Shown here piece after piece: positions 8,148 to 15,841 of a stretch of DNA of 64,000 nt (within the stretch, counting starts at the first letter, position 1; every line of letters begins with the position of its first letter). The stretch is from positions 248,001-312,000 of the forward strand of contig NZ_JADHDU010000004.1 in assembly GCF_016820495.1 (NCBI RefSeq), given 5' to 3'. The translations under genes were made by a program, and so were the position numbers. This DNA is from Planococcus beigongshangi. GTDB lineage: Bacteria; Bacillota; Bacilli; Bacillales_A; Planococcaceae. Below the pieces are notes generated by a model. It searched no databases. It saw nothing but the letters and a program-made list of their open reading frames with translations, and was not told the DNA's origin.

Positions 8148-8164
8148 TGTTAGGAAAGTTAACA
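8148..8164. promoter_or_regulatory. TnrA/GlnR box upstream of the glnK promoter
   Basis: TGTTAGGAAAGTTAACA fits TGTNA-N7-TNACA exactly. It is centred about 55-60 bases upstream of the inferred glnK start, where TnrA acts as an activator in Bacillus. It also lies within the 5' region of the divergent uracil-DNA glycosylase gene. Confidence 0.75.
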
Positions 8165-8200
8165 TATAGAAAATTATCAATTAAATTTGAGGTGATTTTG

Positions 8201-8845
8201 ATGTATAGAATCAGTGATGAACTTGTGGAATTGGGGCTCAAACGGATAGAAGGATTTCCGGTGGAAGGTTTTGTGAAGGGAAGCGGACCGTTCAACCCGG
8301 CTATTATGCTGGTTGGAGAAGCGCCGGGAGAAAACGAAGTGGAAACAGGCATCCCTTTTACGGGGAGAGCGGGGAAAGAGTTGATGACTTCACTGGCGAG
8401 TGTTGGTCTTAGCCGGGAAGATGTCTACATTACAAGTGCTGTCAGAAGCAGACCATATAAATGGGGGATGAAAAAAGCGCGTAATGGGGAAATGATTGAA
8501 AGGAAATACAACCGTGCCCCGACGAAAAAAGAGATTATTGCGCATGCTCCGATTCTGGATACGGAAATCAGAGATGTGAATCCGCCGCTCATCGTGACTT
8601 TGGGCAATGTCGGGCTGCAGCGTTTGATCGGCCCGCAGGCAAAAGTGACGGAATTGCATGGTGTATTGATGGAAACGCCGATTTTGCGTTGGGACGAGGA
8701 AGCTGGGGCGTTCATTGAAACGGAAGAAACTTATCATGTTTTTCCGACTTTCCACCCGGCGAGCGTCTTCTATAATCCGCCTGTCAGACAGTTGAAAGAC
8801 GCAGATTGGCGGACGTTAGGAGATATTCTGAAGATAAAAAGGTGA
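8201..8845 (+). CDS. Uracil-DNA glycosylase superfamily protein without Fe-S cysteines
   Basis: Base-excision repair enzyme type of 214 residues. Motif 1 is GEAPGENE near residue 40 (family 4/5 style GEAPG), the substrate pocket follows in TGIPFTGRAGKEL, and the C-terminal motif is FHPASVF near residue 185. The protein contains no cysteine at all, whereas classical family 4 and 5 enzymes carry four cysteines for a 4Fe-4S cluster. ATG 8201 follows GAGGTGATTTTG; an upstream in-frame ATG at 8147 lacks a ribosome site. It is divergent from glnK. Uracil removal is inferred from the motifs. Confidence 0.8.
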   Translation: MYRISDELVELGLKRIEGFPVEGFVKGSGPFNPAIMLVGEAPGENEVETGIPFTGRAGKELMTSLASVGLSREDVYITSAVRSRPYKWGMKKARNGEMIERKYNRAPTKKEIIAHAPILDTEIRDVNPPLIVTLGNVGLQRLIGPQAKVTELHGVLMETPILRWDEEAGAFIETEETYHVFPTFHPASVFYNPPVRQLKDADWRTLGDILKIKR

Positions 8846-8880
8846 GGGAATAATCCAATATCTTTCTTCGTTGAAAAATG

Positions 8881-8909
8881 TTGCACTAAGGAAACTTTAG
8901 GCGTACAAT
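8881..8909 (+). promoter_or_regulatory. Promoter of the ZIP transporter gene
   Basis: TTGCAC (8881-8886) and TACAAT (8904-8909) are 17 bases apart, 37 bases before the ATG. Confidence 0.6.
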
Positions 8910-8945
8910 AACCTTATTCACCAAGAATGGAAGGAAGTCGGGGTT

Positions 8946-9755
8946 ATGGACAGTACGGTCTTATTTGCTTTGGGGCTTACGCTTTTTGCTGGTTTAGCCA
9001 CCGGCATCGGCAGTTTGCTGGCGTTTTTCGCCTCCCGGACCAATACGAAATTTTTATCTGTTTCTTTAGGTTTTTCGGCAGGTGTCATGATATATGTTTC
9101 GATGATTGAAATTTTCTTTAAAGCGAAAGATTCCCTGACGGACGCCCATGGCGAGACGAATGGCTATTGGCTGACGCTCGCGGGCTTTTTCGGCGGTATG
9201 ATTTTTATGGCCCTGCTCGACAGGATTCTTCCGCAGCTCGGAAATCCTCATGAGGTCAAGACAATAGAAGATATGGATGAAGGCCCGACCAACGATGAAT
9301 ATGCCCGGTTGCGCAAAATGGGGATTTTCACGGCGCTCGCGATCGGCATCCATAACTTTCCGGAAGGGATTGCGACTTTCATGTCGGCCATCCAGGATCC
9401 GGCGCTTGGCATCGCCATTGCGATAGCTGTCGCCATACATAATATTCCGGAAGGGATAGCGGTCTCGGTACCCATCTATTATGCATCCGGCAGCCGGAAA
9501 AAAGCGTTGCTATACAGTGTCCTTTCAGGGATTTCCGAACCGATCGGCGCGATTGCCGCTTGGCTGTTCCTTATGCCGTATATGAGTGATACGCTTTTTG
9601 GCATCGTCTTTGCATCGGTCGCCGGAATCATGGTCTTCATCTCGTTGGATGAATTGCTGCCTGCCGCAAAACGCTATGATGAAGCGCATCTGTCAATTTA
9701 TGGCCTTGTCGCCGGGATGGCGGTAATGGCGGTAAGTCTTGTATTATTAACGTGA
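8946..9755 (+). CDS. ZIP-family metal transporter (ZupT/GufA type)
   Basis: Membrane protein of 269 residues with eight predicted segments that imports zinc or other divalent metals. The two metal-binding helices are plain: IHNFPEGIATF near residue 136 and AIHNIPEGIAV near 162, each with the HNxPEG motif of ZupT. A His/Asp/Glu-bearing loop lies between helices 3 and 4. AAGGAAGTCGGGGTT precedes the ATG. It has its own promoter and terminator. The exact metal is not shown by the sequence. Confidence 0.88.
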   Translation: MDSTVLFALGLTLFAGLATGIGSLLAFFASRTNTKFLSVSLGFSAGVMIYVSMIEIFFKAKDSLTDAHGETNGYWLTLAGFFGGMIFMALLDRILPQLGNPHEVKTIEDMDEGPTNDEYARLRKMGIFTALAIGIHNFPEGIATFMSAIQDPALGIAIAIAVAIHNIPEGIAVSVPIYYASGSRKKALLYSVLSGISEPIGAIAAWLFLMPYMSDTLFGIVFASVAGIMVFISLDELLPAAKRYDEAHLSIYGLVAGMAVMAVSLVLLT

Positions 9756-9763
9756 TTCGAATC

Positions 9764-9810
9764 GAAACGTCTCCAGCTTCCTGAATCCAGGGATGTGGAG
9801 GCGTTTTTTT
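9764..9810 (+). terminator. Terminator after the ZIP transporter gene
   Basis: AAACGTCTCCA pairs with TGGAGGCGTTT, followed by seven T. Confidence 0.85.
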
Positions 9811-9852
9811 ATCGGTCAATAAACGCTCGCTTTTATTCCCTGAAAGAGAAGC

Positions 9853-9899
9853 TTGTGTCAAATTCACCTTAAGCGTATAGTAATAAGGTGTAAAGACAC
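9853..9899 (+). promoter_or_regulatory. Promoter and candidate operator of the niaP-like gene
   Basis: TTGTGT (9853-9858) and TATAGT (9876-9881) are 17 bases apart. GTGTAAAGACAC (9888-9899) is an inverted repeat over the likely transcription start. NiaR, the niacin repressor, would be the natural candidate, but I cannot confirm its motif from memory. Confidence 0.5.
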
Positions 9900-9926
9900 T
9901 TAGGATATTGCTTAAGGAGAATGCAG

Positions 9927-11156
9927 ATGTCTACAATTACAGCAAGTGAAAAAAATACAGCGCCATTATCACGCAATAAATTATTGTGGGTCGCGGGTCT
10001 AGGGTGGCTCTTCGATGCAATGGATGTCGGAATTTTATCATTCATCATTGCGGCGCTTCAGCAGGATTGGAATTTAACGACGGATCAGATGGGTTGGATC
10101 GGAAGCGTCAATTCTATCGGGATGGCAGTGGGCGCGTTCGTATTCGGCATCTACGCGGACCGGGTCGGACGCAAAAAGATTTTCATCATCACGTTGCTGC
10201 TGTTTTCGCTGGCAAGTGGGCTTTCGGCGCTCACTACTACACTCGCGGCCTTTATGATTCTGCGGTTTTTCATCGGCATGGGTCTCGGAGGAGAATTGCC
10301 GGTTGCATCGACATTGGTTTCAGAAAGTGTCCCTGCCAAAGAACGGGGTCGCGTAGTCGTATTGCTGGAAAGTTTTTGGGCGGCAGGCTGGCTGCTTGCG
10401 GCAATCATTTCTTATTTTGTTATTCCAGCTTCCGAATATGGCTGGCGCATCGCATTATTGATCACAGCCCTGCCGGCTCTTTATGCGCTTTACCTGCGGA
10501 TCAATCTTCCGGATTCACCGCAGTTCGCCGCAAAGAAGGATGTGCTGCGGTCGATTTCGACAAACGTGAAAGATGTCTGGTCGAAAAAATATTTCAGGGC
10601 CACATTGATGCTTTGGATCGTCTGGTTCATGGTCGTATTTTCATATTACGGCATGTTCCTTTGGCTTCCGAGTGTCATGACGCTGAAAGGGTTCACGCTC
10701 ATTAAAAGTTTCCAGTATGTATTGATCATGACTTTGGCACAGCTGCCGGGCTATTTCACCGCTGCGTGGCTGATCGAGCGGATCGGCCGGAAATTCGTAT
10801 TGGTGACATATCTTCTCGGAACGGCTGCGAGTGCGCTCGCTTTCGGCAACGCCGATTCACTCGCCATGCTGATCACAGCCGGCGCTTTCCTGTCATTCTT
10901 CAATCTCGGCGCATGGGGTGCGCTGTACGCATATTCGCCTGAGCAGTATCCGACTGTCATCAGAGGCACGGGTACAGGCATGGCGGCATCATTCGGCCGC
11001 ATCGGCGGTATTTTCGGACCGCTTCTCGTCGGCTTCATGCTGACAGCCGGTTTTGGAGTCAATGTCATCTTCGCGATTTTCTGCGGAGCCATCATCATAG
11101 GTGCGCTGGCCGTCGCGTTTCTCGGCACTGAAACCAAGCAAATCGAACTTGAATAA
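9927..11156 (+). CDS. niaP: MFS transporter, niacin importer NiaP type
   Basis: Twelve-segment major facilitator of about 409 residues. The start WVAGLGWLFDAMDVGILSFI has the helix-1 FDAxD motif of the aromatic-acid/niacin symporters, and DRVGRKK after helix 2 and ERIGRK in the second half are the MFS signature loops. It closely resembles Bacillus NiaP (YceI), which imports nicotinate for NAD synthesis; other aromatic acids are possible. ATG 9927 sits seven bases after AAGGAG; the ATG at 9921 touches it. Single-gene unit with its own promoter and terminator. Confidence 0.75.
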   Translation: MSTITASEKNTAPLSRNKLLWVAGLGWLFDAMDVGILSFIIAALQQDWNLTTDQMGWIGSVNSIGMAVGAFVFGIYADRVGRKKIFIITLLLFSLASGLSALTTTLAAFMILRFFIGMGLGGELPVASTLVSESVPAKERGRVVVLLESFWAAGWLLAAIISYFVIPASEYGWRIALLITALPALYALYLRINLPDSPQFAAKKDVLRSISTNVKDVWSKKYFRATLMLWIVWFMVVFSYYGMFLWLPSVMTLKGFTLIKSFQYVLIMTLAQLPGYFTAAWLIERIGRKFVLVTYLLGTAASALAFGNADSLAMLITAGAFLSFFNLGAWGALYAYSPEQYPTVIRGTGTGMAASFGRIGGIFGPLLVGFMLTAGFGVNVIFAIFCGAIIIGALAVAFLGTETKQIELE

Positions 11157-11168
11157 AAGAAGCTGCAG

Positions 11169-11202
11169 CTGCCGGCAACGCATAATTTGCCGGCAGTTTT
11201 TT
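11169..11202 (+). terminator. Terminator after the niaP-like gene
   Basis: CTGCCGGCAA pairs with TTGCCGGCAG, followed by six T. Confidence 0.9.
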
Positions 11203-11284
11203 ATTTTTTTCTGAATCTGGCAGGAAAAAAGGAAGAAACAGCCAATACTTAGTAGATGAATCGAATGGAAAAGAGTGAGTGTAT

Positions 11285-12154
11285 ATGAAGTGGAATTTCT
11301 ACGAAGATCCGAATGTATTTTATGAGAAAACCGAAAACCTACTGTATCTGAATGAAGATAAAAATAGCCTGTTTCTTGGTATCATCAATCAGATCAAGGC
11401 TGGGCGCTATGAACATTATTACCTGGCGCTGGCAGAGGAAGGGGATGAAGTGCTGGCGGCGGCATTGATGACACCGCCCCATCCGCTGCAGCTGATCGTC
11501 TTTACAGAATTTCCGGATCTGGATTTCGAGCTTGTACGAGTTTTGAAGCAACGGGACATCGGAGTCTCGGGTGTCATCGGTGATAAGGAAACAGTGCAGT
11601 CGTTCGCTGATTTTTGGGTGGCGGAAACCGGCCAGACTATCGAATTGCATATGGATGAAGGTCTTTACCGGATCGATGCAGTTGTAAAAGGTCTCGAACG
11701 GAGCCCGGGCACCTGGCGTGTGGCCAATAAGAAGGACGCTGATTTATTGGCGGAATGGTTTTTACAGTTTGAAAAGGATGCGGGAACCGGTGCTTCCAGC
11801 CAGAAGGAAGCGGGGGCAAAGATCGATAAATTTCTTGATGATAAAGAAGTATATATCTGGGAAGTGGATGGAGAAACCGTGTCCTGCATGAAGAAATCAC
11901 GCCCTTCAAGGAACGGTATAACGGTTTCTTTTGTATTTACACCGCAAGAGCACCGTCGTAAAGGTTACGCCCGGACACTGGTGGCGGAAGTGACAGAGGA
12001 ATTGCTCCTGGAATTCGATTTCGTCATGCTTTATACGGACTTGAAAAATCCGACATCCAATAAGATATACAGCGAAATCGGTTATGAAAAAATCGCTAAC
12101 CCGGTGCATTTGCGATTTCAATCGCAGGATGATAAAATTCAACTAATAAAGTAA
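11285..12154 (+). CDS. GNAT-family N-acetyltransferase
   Basis: Protein of about 289 residues. The C-terminal half is a clear GNAT fold: VSFVFTPQEHRRKGYARTLV carries the acetyl-CoA loop (RRKGYA), and LYTDLKNPTSNKIYSEIGYE is the usual last motif. The N-terminal half is probably a degenerate second GNAT-like domain and is not recognisable by motif. ATG 11285 follows AAGAGTGAG; GTG 11279 is possible. The substrate is unknown. It precedes the vmlR leader with no terminator, so some readthrough into the leader is possible. Confidence 0.75.
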   Translation: MKWNFYEDPNVFYEKTENLLYLNEDKNSLFLGIINQIKAGRYEHYYLALAEEGDEVLAAALMTPPHPLQLIVFTEFPDLDFELVRVLKQRDIGVSGVIGDKETVQSFADFWVAETGQTIELHMDEGLYRIDAVVKGLERSPGTWRVANKKDADLLAEWFLQFEKDAGTGASSQKEAGAKIDKFLDDKEVYIWEVDGETVSCMKKSRPSRNGITVSFVFTPQEHRRKGYARTLVAEVTEELLLEFDFVMLYTDLKNPTSNKIYSEIGYEKIANPVHLRFQSQDDKIQLIK

Positions 12155-12367
12155 GTGAGGTGATGGGTGGACGATGAAATAAATTCCTTTTTCTGAGCAA
12201 CTGAAGTTTTTCAGCTTAAAAGAAACAGGATTCGTCTGCCCATTTTGCATTTTATGAATTGAATTGAAAAAGTCCCGGAGGCTGTGCTTTGATTCGAGCG
12301 TGAGCTTCAGGTCTGTAATCCGGTTCAATTTATATTTCAGTTTTATTGCTGGTTATTTGGGCTGCCG

Positions 12368-12402
12368 AATTCTTCCGAAAATCAATCGGAGGAATTTTTT
12401 TT
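12368..12402 (+). terminator. Leader attenuator upstream of vmlR
   Basis: AATTCTTCCGA (12368-12378) pairs with TCGGAGGAATT (12386-12396) with one G-U pair, and eight T follow. This is a complete intrinsic terminator 27 bases before the ATG of an ABC-F resistance gene. VmlR-type and Vga-type genes are known to be induced by ribosome-dependent antitermination, so it probably works as an attenuator. The 274-base leader shows GAGGTG next to very short open frames near 12162-12180, but I could not settle which peptide or antiterminator is used. Confidence 0.7.
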
Positions 12403-12428
12403 ATTTCTCCGAAAAGGGAGAGATTGAT

Positions 12429-14069
12429 ATGGCCATCTTAGGCAAATTAAACAACATGACCGTCCGTTATAGAGATCGGATCATTTTAGAAAATGCGAAA
12501 GCTGCTATCCATGAGCGATCGAGAATTGCGGTGATCGGCGCAAACGGTTCAGGGAAAACTAGTCTCCTTGAAGCGATAGCGCGGAATGGGCAAGGAGTCC
12601 ATTGGCTCGGAAATGACCCTGAAATTATTTATATGGAACAGGAAGCCAGGGATTTCGATATGGCGAATGTGGAAGCGGAAACCGCAGCGATGAGAAAGAA
12701 GTGGCGTGTTCCGGCCGGACGGAAAGAGCTGAGTGGCGGGGAAACGATGAAACTGCGGCTTTCATATGCTTTGGCGCGAAGGGGCGATATCTACCTGCTG
12801 GATGAACCGACCAACCATTTGGATGCGGGAAGTCTGGAGATGCTGGCGGACAGCATTGAAAAAATCGATGGAACGGTGATTTTTGTTTCACATGACCGTC
12901 ATTTTATCGACCAGGCAGCCACGCATGTCTGGGAAATTGAAGACGCGGGTTTGATTGAGTATGAAGGGAATTATTCTGCTTCCAGAGCCGAAAAGGAACA
13001 CCGGAGGCTTACGCAAAAACGCAAATATGACAAACAGCAGGCGAAAATTGCGCAAGTGGAAAACCAGATTGTTCAACTCCAATCGTGGTCTGGCAAAGCG
13101 CATGCCGAATCGACGAAAAAAGATGGGGCAAAAGAATATTTCCGTATGAAAGCGAAGAAAAAAGATGTGCAGGTCCGCAGCAAGCGGCAGCGTCTTCAGG
13201 CGGAACTGAAACAGGACCGGATTGAACAGCCGAAAGAAGAATTGCAAGTTTCATTTGATATCCATGATGCTGCGAAGAAAGGCAACAGGGTCATCGAGCT
13301 GAAAAACGCATGCAAATGGTTTGGAGGCAGACTGCTGTTCGACCGGGCAACATTCACCATACAGCATGGCGAGCGGGTTGGCTTAGTGGGCACCAATGGC
13401 AGCGGGAAAACGACGCTTCTTAAGATGGTGCTGGGTATGGAAGCTCATGAAGGGGAGGTCTGGTTAAGCGACGGGATGAAAATCGGCTATTTAAGCCAGG
13501 ATGTCTTTGACTTACCTGAAGAAAAGACCCCGTCTGAGCTGTTTTGGGCCCCGAGTTTTGAGGAAACAGGCAAGATCCGCAATTTAATGGACCATCTGGG
13601 TTTTGAAAAGGTGCATTGGGAACAGCCGGTTTCGCATATGAGCATGGGCGAGCGGGTCAAACTGAAGCTGATGGAATTCATGTTGGCCGATTGCAATGTC
13701 CTGCTTCTCGATGAACCGACCAACCATTTGGATCTGCCATCCAGGGAAGAGTTGGAGCGTGCTCTCGGCTACTTTGACGGGACGATGCTGATTGCCACCC
13801 ATGACCGCTATTTCATGGAAAAACTGAGCGATAGATTACTCGTGTTCGAAAATGGCCGTCTGTCTAAATACGAAGGCGGATATGCAGATTGGCTCGACCG
13901 CAAAGGGGCTGCCGAACAGCCTGACCTGCTGCAAATGGACCTGGAAAGACAGGAAGTGTTGGGGAAATTGAGTTTCATGACACCGGGCGACCGTGAATAC
14001 GAAATGCTGGACAGGCGGTTCAATGAATTGACTGCTGCCATCCAGTCTCTTGGAACTGCAAAGAAATAA
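12429..14069 (+). CDS. vmlR: ABC-F ribosome protection protein, VmlR type
   Basis: Soluble twin-ATPase protein of 546 residues, the length of Bacillus VmlR, which dislodges virginiamycin M, lincomycin and related drugs from the ribosome. First domain: GANGSGKTS, LSGGETMK, DIYLLDEPTNHLD. The linker SWSGKAHAESTKKDGAKEY and RMKAKKKDVQVRSKRQRL closely follows VmlR. Second domain: GTNGSGKTT, the degenerate signature MSMGERVK and VLLLDEPTNHLD. The end KLSFMTPGDREYEMLDRRF is also VmlR-like. ATG 12429 follows AAGGGAGAG; the frame is open upstream through the attenuator, which I treat as chance. There are no membrane segments. Confidence 0.87.
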   Translation: MAILGKLNNMTVRYRDRIILENAKAAIHERSRIAVIGANGSGKTSLLEAIARNGQGVHWLGNDPEIIYMEQEARDFDMANVEAETAAMRKKWRVPAGRKELSGGETMKLRLSYALARRGDIYLLDEPTNHLDAGSLEMLADSIEKIDGTVIFVSHDRHFIDQAATHVWEIEDAGLIEYEGNYSASRAEKEHRRLTQKRKYDKQQAKIAQVENQIVQLQSWSGKAHAESTKKDGAKEYFRMKAKKKDVQVRSKRQRLQAELKQDRIEQPKEELQVSFDIHDAAKKGNRVIELKNACKWFGGRLLFDRATFTIQHGERVGLVGTNGSGKTTLLKMVLGMEAHEGEVWLSDGMKIGYLSQDVFDLPEEKTPSELFWAPSFEETGKIRNLMDHLGFEKVHWEQPVSHMSMGERVKLKLMEFMLADCNVLLLDEPTNHLDLPSREELERALGYFDGTMLIATHDRYFMEKLSDRLLVFENGRLSKYEGGYADWLDRKGAAEQPDLLQMDLERQEVLGKLSFMTPGDREYEMLDRRFNELTAAIQSLGTAKK

Positions 14070-14076
14070 TGGACGT

Positions 14077-14106
14077 AAAACGGCTGCCGGAGGGCGGCCG
14101 TTTTTT
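14077..14106 (+). terminator. Terminator after vmlR
   Basis: AAAACGGCTGCC pairs with GGCGGCCGTTTT, then further T. Confidence 0.88.
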
Positions 14107-14153
14107 CTGATTGCGCTTAATTGAAAGAAAAGGCAATCGGGGATACAACTCAG

Positions 14154-14179
14154 GAATAATGGATCCGGAAACAGGGTAT
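14154..14179 (+). promoter_or_regulatory. Weak SigB-like promoter before the osmoprotectant operon
   Basis: GAATAA and GGGTAT are 14 bases apart. The -10 fits SigB exactly but the -35 shares only four of six bases with GTTTAA. Confidence 0.3.
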
Positions 14180-14222
14180 TGAAAAAAAGACAGTAGGAAA
14201 GGTGCAGGAAGGAGCGGAATGA

Positions 14223-15191
14223 ATGATCCGTTTTGAACAAGTGACAAAGCAGTTTCCGGACGGGACGGAGGCACTGAAAGATATTTCGGTGACTTTTCCA
14301 ACCCATAAATTGACCGTTCTTATCGGTCCGAGCGGCTGTGGAAAAACGACATTGATGCGTATGGTCAATAAATTGGAAACGCCGACCAAAGGTGATGTGT
14401 TCATTGATGAAAAATCGATTACCGGGCTGGATGAAGTGCAGTTGCGCCGTTCAATCGGCTACGTCATCCAGCGTATCGGACTGTTTCCCCACATGACAAT
14501 AGAGGAAAACGTGTCACTTGTGCCGCGTTTATTGGAATGGCCAAAACAGCGGACAGCCGGGAGAGTGGATGAATTATTGGAACTTGTGGGGCTCGAGCCG
14601 GCCGTTTACAAGCAGCGCTATCCACTGGAACTGAGCGGCGGCCAGCAGCAGCGCGTCGGAGTGGTGCGGGCGCTGGCGGGAGATCCGAATATCGTGCTGA
14701 TGGATGAACCTTTTTCTGCGCTCGATCCCATCAGCCGGGAGCAATTGCAGGAAGATCTGCGGGATCTTCAGCAGGAAATCAGGAAGACGATCGTTTTTGT
14801 TACGCATGATATGGATGAGGCATTAAAGCTCGCTGATCAGGTTGTCCTTATGCGCGAAGGGCGGATCGAACAGATCGGCACGCCACAGGAATTGATCAAT
14901 AACCCGGCGAATGATTTTGTAAAGAGCTTTATCGGAGTGGACAGGATCAACCGGCAACGCTCATTCGGGGAGCGGAGACTAAAAGAATTCTACACTGTTT
15001 TTAAGGGACGGGAAACTGCTGATGCCATTGAGATCTCTGGTGAATCGACAATCGCTGATGCATTTGCGCTGCTCGAAACGAGTGGATATTCCACCTTGAA
15101 GATTATGGACGGTGACCGGGCCTTTGCTTATGCAGGAGACCGCGATCTGGTGAAAGCTGCTCTTCTGAAAGAGGAAGGTGCAACTGTATGA
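14223..15191 (+). CDS. Osmoprotectant (betaine/carnitine/choline) ABC transporter ATPase
   Basis: ATPase of the OpuCA/OpuBA type, 322 residues. Walker A GPSGCGKTT near residue 37, RRSIGYVIQRIGLFPHMTIE with the QxIGLFPH box that marks this family, signature LSGGQQQR and Walker B IVLMDEPFSALD. It is shorter than the usual 380 residues: after residue 240 only one reduced CBS-like segment remains, so ionic-strength sensing by a CBS pair may be lost. AAGGAG precedes the ATG. Its TGA overlaps the permease ATG. First gene of a three-gene operon. Confidence 0.88.
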   Translation: MIRFEQVTKQFPDGTEALKDISVTFPTHKLTVLIGPSGCGKTTLMRMVNKLETPTKGDVFIDEKSITGLDEVQLRRSIGYVIQRIGLFPHMTIEENVSLVPRLLEWPKQRTAGRVDELLELVGLEPAVYKQRYPLELSGGQQQRVGVVRALAGDPNIVLMDEPFSALDPISREQLQEDLRDLQQEIRKTIVFVTHDMDEALKLADQVVLMREGRIEQIGTPQELINNPANDFVKSFIGVDRINRQRSFGERRLKEFYTVFKGRETADAIEISGESTIADAFALLETSGYSTLKIMDGDRAFAYAGDRDLVKAALLKEEGATV

Positions 15192-15826
15192 GGGATTTCA
15201 TGGATACTTTGGCCAGTCGCCAAGATATGATTCTAAGTGCATTTATGGAACATATTTATTTATCCTTCGTAGCCGTAGCGATCGGAATCGCCATCGCATT
15301 GCCGCTCGGTGTCGTCATTGCGCGTTACCGCCGCTATGCAGAGCCTGTTATCGGCGTGACCGCCATTTTCCAGACGATACCGAGTCTGGCGCTGTTCGGT
15401 TTTTTGGTGCCGATCCTTGGAATCGGATCGACGACAGCTTTGATTGCCTTGATCATTTATGCATTATTGCCGATTCTGAGAAATACGTATACGGGCATAA
15501 CGGGAGTGGATGGTTCTGTTATTGAGGCGGGTCGCGGCATGGGCATGACCCGTACGCAGATACTCAGGCAAATCGAGTTGCCGCTCGCGTTGCCGTTCAT
15601 CATGGCGGGCATCCGGACGGCGACTGTTTTGACTGTCGGAATTGCCACGCTTGCGACTTTCGTGGGAGCGGGCGGCCTCGGGGATATCATTTACCGCGGC
15701 CTGCAGTCTTATAATAATTCACTGGTGCTGGCGGGTGCGCTGCCGGTCGCCTTACTCGCGATCGGATTTGATCTGATCCTGAAATGGATCGAGAAACGGG
15801 CGACGCCGAAAGGGTTGAAAAATTAA
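15188..15826 (+). CDS. Osmoprotectant ABC transporter permease
   Basis: Permease of 212 residues of the OpuCB/OpuBB/ProW type with about five or six membrane segments. The coupling loop is EAGRGMGMTRTQILRQIELP near residue 115, where this family interacts with the ATPase. The start overlaps the ATPase gene by four bases. OpuB/OpuC operons normally encode a second permease after the binding protein; none is found here, so this one must work as a homodimer or pair with a partner encoded elsewhere. Confidence 0.87.
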   Translation: MRDFMDTLASRQDMILSAFMEHIYLSFVAVAIGIAIALPLGVVIARYRRYAEPVIGVTAIFQTIPSLALFGFLVPILGIGSTTALIALIIYALLPILRNTYTGITGVDGSVIEAGRGMGMTRTQILRQIELPLALPFIMAGIRTATVLTVGIATLATFVGAGGLGDIIYRGLQSYNNSLVLAGALPVALLAIGFDLILKWIEKRATPKGLKN

Positions 15827-15841
15827 GAGGGGGAATAGAGG

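Noticed and set aside
12264-12428. In-frame extension of vmlR by 55 codons from a TTG
   Set aside because: It runs through the attenuator and is not part of any ABC-F protein; ATG 12429 has the ribosome site and aligns with VmlR.
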